Of a stretch of DNA of 15,792 bases, positions 1 to 6,009 are shown in pieces. The notes under the pieces were generated by a model. The model saw nothing but the letters and a program-made list of their open reading frames with translations. It had not been told where the DNA came from and made no database searches. The position numbers and the translations under genes are program-made. The DNA is from an uncultured Acetatifactor sp. GTDB lineage: Bacteria > Bacillota > Clostridia > Lachnospirales > Lachnospiraceae. Each line of letters opens with the position of its first letter. The first letter of the stretch is position 1. The stretch spans positions 40,647 to 56,438 of the forward strand of contig NZ_CAJUCP010000034.1 in assembly GCF_910585425.1 (NCBI RefSeq), given 5' to 3'.

Positions 1-50
1 ATGCCTCCTTGCCCGGGCTATGGTTCCTGCCAATCCTGCCAATCTGTCTG

Positions 51-90
51 TAAAAGAAAGGGACTGATATCAGTCCAATATCAGTCCCTT
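51..90 (-). terminator. Rho-independent terminator of the sugar ABC transporter operon
   Basis: Perfect 12-bp arms AAGGGACTGATA (58-69) and TATCAGTCCCTT (79-90) enclose a 9-nt loop. Read on the minus strand the stem is followed by a T-rich tail (TTTCTTTTA, 51-57 and the end of the stem). It lies 36 nt after the stop codon of the solute-binding protein gene, so it should end that operon. The plus-strand side lacks a good T tract, so I call it one-directional. Confidence 0.85.
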
Positions 91-97
91 CCGTACC

Positions 98-116
98 ATG
101 CCTGACGCGCAGGCAT
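98..116 (-). other. small hairpin between solute-binding protein stop and terminator
   Basis: Arms ATGCCTG (98-104) and CAGGCAT (110-116) flank a 5-nt loop. It sits between the last stop codon and the main terminator stem, giving two hairpins in a row at the 3' end of the message. It has no T tract of its own. It could protect the 3' end or simply add to termination; this role is inferred. Confidence 0.5.
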
Positions 117-125
117 TCTCTTCTG

Positions 126-1907
126 TTAGTTTACCTTGGTGGCCAGGAACTCGGTCATCATCTGGTTGGTCTCCTCCAGGCCGTTGGCCTCCAGCTCGGC
201 AATCATTGCATCCCAGTTGGCGTCAAAGGAAGACTCGGGCTCCGTGACGCATTTCACCAGGCCGGGGAACGCAATCTCGTCCAGGATGGTCACATTGTTG
301 CTCAGCTCCTGAGGAATGGCGTATGCCCACAGCGGGGAATAAGGAGGGGTCTCGAACTCATCGGGCTGAGGGAAGATATCGATCAGCATCTCCACTCCCC
401 ATGCATCGCAGGCGGCCTTCTCTTCCTCATTGTACTCCGCAATCACGGACTCCCTGCTGCTGGGCGTCATGTAATCGCCGTTGTCGTCCAGGACGCCGTC
501 GCCGTAAATCGGGAATCCGGTATAGTTGCCGATTCCGGTGGTCTTGCTGTAGTCGGGATCGGACTGGGCCTTGGCGATCTCCTCCGGTGTGCGGTAACGC
601 TTTCCGTTCTCATCCAGGAAATAGTGCTCGCCCTCGATACCCCATCTGTAGAGGATCGCGCCCTCATCGGAGCACAGGTAATCCAGGAACTGGATGGCAC
701 GCACGGGATCCTCGCAGCTCTTGGTGATGGCAAGACCGTATCCAACCTGCAGGCCCTGGTACATCAATGTAGGCGCTTTGTCATCCGCGTTCATGGTCAC
801 AGGCAGACCGCAGTAGGTCTTGTCAAGCTTGTTCTCCGCCTTCAGAGCGGCATGGGCCTGCAGATAATGCCAGTTCGCATCCGTGATGGCCACGACCCGT
901 CCGCTGGCCAGCTTCGCGATATAGTCGTCGTCTGTCTGGGTGGCGAAGTTGGGATCCAGGATGCCCTCGTCATACATGCGGCTGAGCCATCTGAAATACT
1001 CCTTCTCGTCATCGCTGGAATGCTTATAGGTGCAGTTGTAGTTCTCGTCGATGAGCCACTGGCCGTTGTCCGGCGCCGCGTCTGCGATGAAGCCCGCAGG
1101 GTTGCCCAGGGTGATCATCCAGTGCCAGTCGGAAGCGCTCATGGTGATGCCGATGGTCTCCAGTCCGTCCTCCGTGGTGGGATGGGCCTCCAGGTAGCTC
1201 TTAATCATGGCCTCGTACTCCGCCAGCGTGGTGGGATACTTATAATCGTTCTCCTTCAGGACCGCGTACTGTATCTGGCAGGTTCCGCCTGTGCTGAAGA
1301 TCTGGCCTCTGACGCCCGCATAGGAAAGCTGATAGATGCCCTCGTCCCCGGAGCCCCATTTCAGCTTCTCGAACTCGTCTCCGTACATCTTCTTGATGTT
1401 GGGGCCGTACTGCTCAATCAGGTCCGTCATGTCAACCAGCGCCCCCGCCTCATACAGGTTCGTCACGGACGCCTTGGAGTAGATCAGGTCCGGATAATTG
1501 TCCTCGGCGATCATCAGCGAAATGTCCTCGCTGGGATCTCCGGTGCTGGACACGGGATAGCTGACCTCCAGAGTCACGCCTGTGGCCTCTGTGATGGCCG
1601 CGCCTACCGCGGTCTCGCTCCAGTTGCCGTTCTTGCCGTCGGCATTGTAATACTTGAACGTGATGGGATCCTTGCTGGCCTCAGCCTGGGAGCCGCCCGC
1701 TTCGTCTCCGCCCTCCGCCTCGTCACCGCCGGCTTCCTCTCCGCCTGCCGCGTCATCCCCGGCCGCATCGCCGCCGGTGCTCTCCTCCTGGGCGTCTCCG
1801 CCCCCCTGGGAGCTTCCGGACGACCCCTCGTCGCCGCCACAGCCGGTGAGCATGCCCGTGAGCATGGCGCCCGCCGTCAGCAGAGCCAAAATCTTTTTCA
1901 TCTTCAT
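126..1907 (-). CDS. extracellular sugar-binding lipoprotein of an ABC importer (LplA-like, family 1 solute-binding protein)
   Basis: 593 aa. It captures a carbohydrate outside the membrane and hands it to the two permeases encoded just upstream. The N-terminus is a lipoprotein signal (KK at residues 4-5, hydrophobic core, lipobox L20-T-G-C23). Residues about 24-80 are a Gly/Ala/Asp/Glu-rich spacer that would hold the binding domain away from the membrane. The rest (about 81-593) has the look of large LplA/YtcQ-type binding proteins: a PITFKYYN start, many Trp/Tyr, and a GNYTGFPIYGDG stretch. At about 590 residues it is long for the superfamily but usual for this subgroup. The start is fixed by AAGGAGG (1916-1922), 8 nt before the ATG. 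It is the last gene of the operon, 58 nt after the permease, with its own strong ribosome site. The substrate cannot be read from sequence; an oligosaccharide is inferred from the neighbouring genes. Confidence 0.93.
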   Translation of the reverse strand: MKMKKILALLTAGAMLTGMLTGCGGDEGSSGSSQGGGDAQEESTGGDAAGDDAAGGEEAGGDEAEGGDEAGGSQAEASKDPITFKYYNADGKNGNWSETAVGAAITEATGVTLEVSYPVSSTGDPSEDISLMIAEDNYPDLIYSKASVTNLYEAGALVDMTDLIEQYGPNIKKMYGDEFEKLKWGSGDEGIYQLSYAGVRGQIFSTGGTCQIQYAVLKENDYKYPTTLAEYEAMIKSYLEAHPTTEDGLETIGITMSASDWHWMITLGNPAGFIADAAPDNGQWLIDENYNCTYKHSSDDEKEYFRWLSRMYDEGILDPNFATQTDDDYIAKLASGRVVAITDANWHYLQAHAALKAENKLDKTYCGLPVTMNADDKAPTLMYQGLQVGYGLAITKSCEDPVRAIQFLDYLCSDEGAILYRWGIEGEHYFLDENGKRYRTPEEIAKAQSDPDYSKTTGIGNYTGFPIYGDGVLDDNGDYMTPSSRESVIAEYNEEEKAACDAWGVEMLIDIFPQPDEFETPPYSPLWAYAIPQELSNNVTILDEIAFPGLVKCVTEPESSFDANWDAMIAELEANGLEETNQMMTEFLATKVN

Positions 1908-1965
1908 TTTGAAATCCTCCTTATATATTAATTTTGATGAAATTCTTCCTTAGTTCCATGTGCGC

Positions 1966-2832
1966 TCAGTTCTTCACAGCGCCCAGCGTCATGCCGCCCA
2001 CGAAATACTTCTGCACGAAGGGGTACACCACGATGATGGGAACCGTAGCCACAACGGTGACGGCCATACGGATGGCCATGGGGGTCACGGCCTGGGTGGC
2101 GTTGGTGGTGGTATGGGTATCCAGCTGCATGGTAGCCTGGGACATGATCTCATACAGCTTATACTGCAGGGTGGGCAGCTCCTTTGCGTACAGATAGGTA
2201 TCCATGAAGGAGTTCCACTGGCCCACGGCGTAGTACAGGGCGATGGTGGCGATGACCGGCGTACACAGGGGCATGACCACCTTGTACCAGATCTGGAAAT
2301 CGTTGGCGCCGTCCAACTGGGCGGCCTCCTGCAGGGCAGGCGGCAAACCGTCTATAAAAGAACGGACAAGTATCATATTGTATACCCATATCAGGCCCGG
2401 GATGATATACACCAGGAAATTGTTCCCCAGCTTCAGCGTCCGCATGATCAGCAGGTACTCGGGAATCATGCCGCCGCCCACATACATGGTGATGACGAAC
2501 AGCAGCGTGAAGGTCTTATGGAACACGAAGTCCCTGCGGCTCAAGGTGTAAGCCAGCATGGCCGTACAGATCACGCCCGCCGCCGTGCCGATCACGGTCT
2601 TGGCAATGGACATGAGCAGGGGCTGCAGGATGCCACCCTCCTCGAACACGTATTTATAGTTGGTCAGCGTGAACTTCCGGGGAAAGATGAAGCTCACGTT
2701 CTTTATGGTATCCGTGGCGTCGTTCAGCGATATGGCCAGCACGTTCAGGAACGGATACAGGGTAATCACCAGAAGAAACAAAAATACAACTACCAGAAAA
2801 TAATCGAACCAGGTCTTATGTAAATTTTTCAT
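1966..2832 (-). CDS. carbohydrate ABC transporter permease, LplC/YtcP type (MalG-like)
   Basis: 288 aa inner-membrane subunit. Several hydrophobic helices are visible: the first near residues 10-32, others around 70-130, and the last near 253-275. The cytoplasmic EAA loop, which docks the ATPase, is at about residues 169-192 (EAAQLDGANDFQIWYK). The C-terminus ending in GGMTLGAVKN is typical of this permease class. The ATG follows a GGGGG-rich ribosome site and starts 12 nt after the stop of the partner permease, so the two are co-translated and probably form a heterodimer. No ATP-binding subunit is encoded in the window. In related Firmicutes importers a shared MsmX-like ATPase encoded elsewhere supplies energy, so I infer the same here. 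Family assignment is firm; substrate unknown. Confidence 0.94.
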   Translation of the reverse strand: MKNLHKTWFDYFLVVVFLFLLVITLYPFLNVLAISLNDATDTIKNVSFIFPRKFTLTNYKYVFEEGGILQPLLMSIAKTVIGTAAGVICTAMLAYTLSRRDFVFHKTFTLLFVITMYVGGGMIPEYLLIMRTLKLGNNFLVYIIPGLIWVYNMILVRSFIDGLPPALQEAAQLDGANDFQIWYKVVMPLCTPVIATIALYYAVGQWNSFMDTYLYAKELPTLQYKLYEIMSQATMQLDTHTTTNATQAVTPMAIRMAVTVVATVPIIVVYPFVQKYFVGGMTLGAVKN

Positions 2833-2844
2833 CTCGCCACCCCC

Positions 2845-3783
2845 TTATACCAGCTTATCTTCGCCTACCAGACCGGCAATCTTATTGGCGATCAGCAGGA
2901 GCGTCACGCCCACAGCCGACTGGAACACGCCCAGCGCCGTACCAAGGCCGTAATCGCTGCTCTTGATGCCTCGTGTATAGGAGAACCAGGAGAGCACCAT
3001 GGTGTGGTCCTGCACCAGTGCGTTGCTCAGGAGCATCTGCCGCTCCATGCCTACGTTCAGCGCGCCGCCGATGCTCATGATCAGCAGGACGATGATGGTG
3101 GGCCGGATGCCGGGCAGGGTGATGTGCCAAATCCTCTGGAAGCGGTTAGCCCCGTCTATCTGGGCCGCCTCGTACAGCCCCTGGTCGATGCCGGCCATGG
3201 AGGAAAGGTAGATGATGGCGTTCCAGCCCATCTCCTTCCAGCAGTCGATGACGACGATAATCAGCCAGATCAGCGGTGAGTTGGTGCTCATCAGGTGCAG
3301 GTTCGTCCCTGCCAGGGAGTCGAGGACGCCGCCGTCGTTGAATATGTTCTTCGCCAGGCTGGCGATGATGACCCAGGATACGAAATGGGGCAGATAGGAA
3401 ATGGTCTGGGTGACCTTCTTGAAACGGGTGAACGCCAGCTCATTGAGCAGCACCGCGAAGGCGATGGCAACCACCGTGCCAACGGCAATCTGCAGGACGC
3501 TTATCCCTAAGGTGTTGATCATGGTCTGTGCGAACAGTCTGTCCTGGAAAGCCTTGATGAAATTCTGGAACCCCGCGAAGGGCCTCTGCCAGATGGGCGT
3601 GGCGAAGGTGGCGGGCTTCACCTCCTGGAACGCCATGGTCCATCCCCACAGCGGAATATACTTGAAAATAATGAGCCAGATGACGAAGGGCAGGGACATC
3701 ATGATCAGATATCTCTGCTTCCACAGCAGATAGGGTGTGATCCGCTGCTTTTTCTTGATTTCTTTTGGGCCTTTACCAGCCAT
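2845..3783 (-). CDS. carbohydrate ABC transporter permease, LplB type (MalF-like)
   Basis: 312 aa, first gene of the operon. Six hydrophobic segments are visible, beginning about residues 25, 85, 140, 175, 230 and 285. A basic N-terminus (KGPKEIKKKQR) precedes the first helix. The EAA loop lies at about residues 205-228 (EAAQIDGANRFQRIWHITLP). LplB permeases carry an N-terminal helix followed by a KYIPLWGW-like motif, seen here at about residues 41-48. The ATG is preceded by AAGGAGG (3791-3797) at 7-nt spacing. It pairs with the LplC-type permease 12 nt downstream. Expression should depend on the promoter at 3837-3842 and, by position, on the divergent AraC regulator. Confidence 0.94.
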   Translation of the reverse strand: MAGKGPKEIKKKQRITPYLLWKQRYLIMMSLPFVIWLIIFKYIPLWGWTMAFQEVKPATFATPIWQRPFAGFQNFIKAFQDRLFAQTMINTLGISVLQIAVGTVVAIAFAVLLNELAFTRFKKVTQTISYLPHFVSWVIIASLAKNIFNDGGVLDSLAGTNLHLMSTNSPLIWLIIVVIDCWKEMGWNAIIYLSSMAGIDQGLYEAAQIDGANRFQRIWHITLPGIRPTIIVLLIMSIGGALNVGMERQMLLSNALVQDHTMVLSWFSYTRGIKSSDYGLGTALGVFQSAVGVTLLLIANKIAGLVGEDKLV

Positions 3784-3836
3784 ACCTTTTCCTCCTTACC
3801 TTGTTTGTTTTCCGCGCTTAAATGTGCGCATAAACC

Positions 3837-3864
3837 ATTATAACAGCAACTCAAACGTTTTACA
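3837..3864 (-). promoter_or_regulatory. promoter of the sugar ABC operon (perfect -10, poor -35)
   Basis: The minus strand carries a consensus TATAAT at 3842-3837, 53 nt before the permease ATG. At 16-18 bp upstream there is no good -35 box (CTGTAA or TGTAAA at best). A perfect -10 with a weak -35 next to a divergent AraC gene suggests an activator-dependent promoter. That dependence is inferred from layout. Confidence 0.6.
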
Positions 3865-3868
3865 GTTG
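3847..3868. promoter_or_regulatory. candidate operator dyad in the ABC operon promoter
   Basis: An 8-bp palindrome AAACGTTT (3853-3860) is flanked by CAACT (3847-3851) and AGTTG (3864-3868), making a slightly asymmetric dyad across the spacer and -35 region. It resembles a catabolite (cre) site only in its core: aligned with the cre consensus TGWAANCGNTNWCA on the CG, several outer positions disagree. It may be a site for the divergent AraC protein or for a LacI-type regulator; the sequence does not decide. Confidence 0.4.
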
Positions 3869-3960
3869 TTTTACTTAACCATTTTCGCTGTCATTTTTTA
3901 ACCTCTTGATTACTTTGATTCGGATTCCCGGCATTTCCATCTACCTCTTTTCAGAGGATA

Positions 3961-3983
3961 TTTGTATAATATCTATATACAAA
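3961..3983 (+). promoter_or_regulatory. araC promoter -10 overlapped by an inverted repeat (candidate autoregulatory operator)
   Basis: A perfect TATAAT (3965-3970) points toward the araC gene; no convincing -35 is found 16-18 bp upstream. The -10 is embedded in an inverted repeat, TTTGTATA (3961-3968) and TATACAAA (3976-3983), with a 7-nt spacer. A protein bound there would cover the -10 box and start point. The regulator's own autorepression is the simple guess. Confidence 0.5.
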
Positions 3984-4052
3984 AGAAGAATGCCCCTGAG
4001 GCGGGACGGGCAGGAACTACTTCCATTAAACCAGAAAAGGAAACGGCAACGA

Positions 4053-5108
4053 ATGGACCGAGAGAAAATTTATGAATATCTCTGCATGAAATTCCCCAGA
4101 GAGAAATACCTGGACATCCACCTCCGTCATAATACCCCCCCGGGTACGGCCGAGGACTTCTTCACCCTTCTCACCAAGCTGTCCCCGGATTACGATTCCC
4201 ATAACATCCCTCTGCTCACCTGGAACCATGCCCTGTCCGTCATGCAGGATGCCTACAGGGCCGCACCCGACGCGGATTGCAATGTGGTCCTGGTCAGGCA
4301 GCCCCGGCTGGAGATTCCGGAGCACACCCATACCTTTTTTGAAATCCTCTATATCCTCACCGGCACCAGCGCCCAGTCGGTCAACGGGAATCCGGAGACC
4401 TTCCGTGAGGGGGATTTCTGCATCCTTCCGCCCTCCGCCAGGCATCAGCAGACCAGCTTCCCGGAGGGAGTAGCCGTCAAGATCATGATCCGCCCCTCCG
4501 CCTTCACGGATATCTGCACCGGACTCCTGAAGGGCCAGGACATGCTGAGCCATTTCCTTCTGGACAGCATCTACAATGAGAACAGCGAGCAGTACCTTGT
4601 CTTCCGCACCGGACAGGACGAGGGGATACGGGGGCAGGTGCTGGACATGTTCCAGGAGATGTTCTCCACCGATTCCTACACGGACCGCATCGTCACGGGC
4701 ATGCTGATGACCCTGCTCACCAAGCTCTCCCGGAACTGGCCGGCCGCCGTGGAATCCGCTCCCGTCAGGAATGTGGACCATGAGATTCTGACCTATCTCC
4801 AGGAAAACTATTCCACCATCACCTTAGAGGAGCTGGCAAGACATCTCCACTACACTGTCCCCTACTGCTCCAGATATGTGAAAAAGCTCTTCGGCTGCAC
4901 CTTCTCCCAACTGCTGAACCAGATACGCTTCCAGAAGGCGCATCTGTTCCTGAAGAACTCCAGCCTGACGGTGAACCAGATCAGCAAGATGCTGGGGTAC
5001 GAAAATCCGGAGAATTTCATGCGGGCTTTCAAAAAGATACATAAAATGACGCCCTCCCAGTACAGGGAGCTCTACCACAGGAAAACGGGGGAGGAGCGGC
5101 CGTCCTGA
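4053..5108 (+). CDS. AraC-family transcriptional regulator with N-terminal cupin sensor
   Basis: 351 aa from the chosen ATG. An open frame extends upstream to 3906, but only the ATG at 4053 follows a purine-rich ribosome site (AAAAGGA, 4035-4041), and the alignable protein (MDREKIYEYL) begins there. The ATG at 3990 is a weaker alternative. The middle part, about residues 88-140, is a cupin-like sugar-sensing domain with the pattern IPEHTHTFFEILYILTG, then a GDFCILPPSARHQ strand. The C-terminal 100 residues form two helix-turn-helix units of the AraC/XylS type: one around LEELARHLHYTVPYCSRYVK, the second around VNQISKMLGYENPENFMRAF, ending TPSQYRE. It is divergent from the sugar importer operon and probably activates it when substrate is present. 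Local regulation is inferred; the family is certain. Confidence 0.94.
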   Translation: MDREKIYEYLCMKFPREKYLDIHLRHNTPPGTAEDFFTLLTKLSPDYDSHNIPLLTWNHALSVMQDAYRAAPDADCNVVLVRQPRLEIPEHTHTFFEILYILTGTSAQSVNGNPETFREGDFCILPPSARHQQTSFPEGVAVKIMIRPSAFTDICTGLLKGQDMLSHFLLDSIYNENSEQYLVFRTGQDEGIRGQVLDMFQEMFSTDSYTDRIVTGMLMTLLTKLSRNWPAAVESAPVRNVDHEILTYLQENYSTITLEELARHLHYTVPYCSRYVKKLFGCTFSQLLNQIRFQKAHLFLKNSSLTVNQISKMLGYENPENFMRAFKKIHKMTPSQYRELYHRKTGEERPS

Positions 5109-5162
5109 TTCCGCCGCATCCCCGGCGCGCCCGTCGGAACCGGGATTGGCTCACAAATGCAC

Positions 5163-5205
5163 AAAAAACGCCCATGAAGCATTTCTGCTGCATGAGCGTT
5201 TTTTT
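5163..5205. terminator. bidirectional terminator between araC and the PIN toxin gene
   Basis: A long stem pairs 5163-5181 with 5186-5204 around a TTTC loop. The pairing is AAAAAACGC, CATG and AGCA on the left with TGCT, CATG and GCGTTTTTT on the right; only two single-base mismatches interrupt it. On the plus strand it ends in seven T residues (5199-5205), on the minus strand in six. It therefore serves both araC, whose stop is 54 nt upstream, and the convergent toxin gene, whose stop is 7 nt away. Confidence 0.92.
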
Positions 5206-5211
5206 ATTTTA

Positions 5212-5625
5212 CTACCTGCCCTCTTGGATGATATCCAGCATTTCCCTCGGCGTCACAATGTATGCCCTCAGCGGAAAATGTTTCATGTTCCCGGTCACAA
5301 GGTAGGCATCCGTCTCATTCCGTTTTTCCATCAATACCGCGTAAAAGACGAAATCCTTCGGGTCGGGAATCTCATCCTCTATCATCCCATATCCGGTATA
5401 TACCGCCCTCTTTTTCAATTCCTCCAAAAAGACTTTGACTGTCTTTGCGTCAAATCGGAACTTAGGCCGCTTCAGCACATCCTCATATTCCGCAATAATC
5501 TCATCATTCAAGACAGGGATGATATCGCCTTTCAGCGCTTCCGCCGCTACCTGACCAGGAACCGAGCTGTTCTTAAGCATGGCGGACACAATGACATTTG
5601 TGTCTAAAACCGCGTAATACTTCAC
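5212..5625 (-). CDS. PIN-domain toxin of a type II toxin-antitoxin pair (COG1569-like putative ribonuclease)
   Basis: 137 aa, a single PIN domain. These act as Mg-dependent ribonucleases when free of antitoxin. Acidic residues in the expected places are D8 (VLDTNVIVSA), E46/E48 in the IIAEYEDVL helix, D88/D91 (PDPKDFVFYA) and D106 (ETDAYLVTGN). The VTGNxKHFP segment at 110-118 is typical of the COG1569 putative toxin group; it has Asn113 where many PIN proteins have Asp. The start codon is GTG (5623-5625), overlapping the antitoxin stop as GTGA, with AGGCGG a few bases upstream; this indicates translational coupling. It ends 7 nt before the bidirectional terminator. Toxicity and target are not shown by sequence. 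Confidence 0.9.
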   Translation of the reverse strand: MKYYAVLDTNVIVSAMLKNSSVPGQVAAEALKGDIIPVLNDEIIAEYEDVLKRPKFRFDAKTVKVFLEELKKRAVYTGYGMIEDEIPDPKDFVFYAVLMEKRNETDAYLVTGNMKHFPLRAYIVTPREMLDIIQEGR

Positions 5626-5930
5626 GAATCGACCGCCTGGCGCTCACGCCTGGAAGCATCAATCTCGGCATTGATTTCTTCCAGGGACATGTCGGCCAGT
5701 CCGTTCTTCTCGGATGCTTCTCCTATCTCAACCATAGCCCGATACCCTCTGTCCGCATTATAAGGCGATTTCGGCAGCGTCATCCTGAAAGGGATGCCGT
5801 TTTCCATCACTGCCCGCTTCAGGAACATCCGCACAGCAGTGGAAATATCTATCCCGAGATTCTCAAAAACCTGTGCCGCCTCATCCTTCAGGGAATCGTC
5901 CACACGTACTTGCAATAATGATGTCGCCAT
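5622..5930 (-). CDS. RelB/DinJ-family antitoxin
   Basis: 102 aa. The N-terminal 45 residues (ATSLLQVRVDDSLKDEA, then a helix-turn-helix of ribbon-helix-helix type, LGIDISTAVRMFLKRAV) match RelB/DinJ antitoxins, which bind DNA as dimers and neutralise the toxin with the C-terminal half. That tail (about 55-102) is acidic and probably flexible. The ATG at 5930 has AAGGAGG (5938-5944) at 7 nt; the open frame reaches 5960 only through a TTG without a ribosome site, so I reject the longer form. The stop overlaps the toxin GTG by 4 nt. RelB/DinJ proteins usually partner RelE/YafQ toxins; here the partner is a PIN protein. The pair is probably autoregulated through the inverted repeat at its promoter. 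Confidence 0.9.
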   Translation of the reverse strand: MATSLLQVRVDDSLKDEAAQVFENLGIDISTAVRMFLKRAVMENGIPFRMTLPKSPYNADRGYRAMVEIGEASEKNGLADMSLEEINAEIDASRRERQAVDS

Positions 5931-5955
5931 GGCAGAACCTCCTTCTTTTTTGTAA

Positions 5956-5988
5956 GACAATTATATTACATTGTCCTGCAAAATGCAA
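5956..5988 (-). promoter_or_regulatory. toxin-antitoxin promoter with operator-like inverted repeat
   Basis: Minus-strand -35 TTGCAT (5988-5983), 17-bp spacer, perfect -10 TATAAT (5965-5960). Arms GACAAT (5956-5961) and ATTGTC (5970-5975), 8 nt apart, straddle the -10, the usual place for an autorepression site of a ribbon-helix-helix antitoxin. The promoter lies just after the GH3 stop; no terminator is seen between, so GH3 transcripts may also read into this pair. Confidence 0.6.
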
Positions 5989-6009
5989 GGTAAAATCAAC
6001 AGCATCTCT

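Noticed and set aside
3851..3864. Catabolite-responsive (cre) site in the ABC operon promoter
   Set aside because: Only the AAACGTTT core fits. Aligned on the central CG, outer bases of the consensus disagree in several places, so I list it as an unassigned dyad.
3906..4052. Longer AraC start with 49 extra residues
   Set aside because: The extension crosses the likely araC promoter and its inverted repeat, lacks a ribosome site, and adds no known domain.
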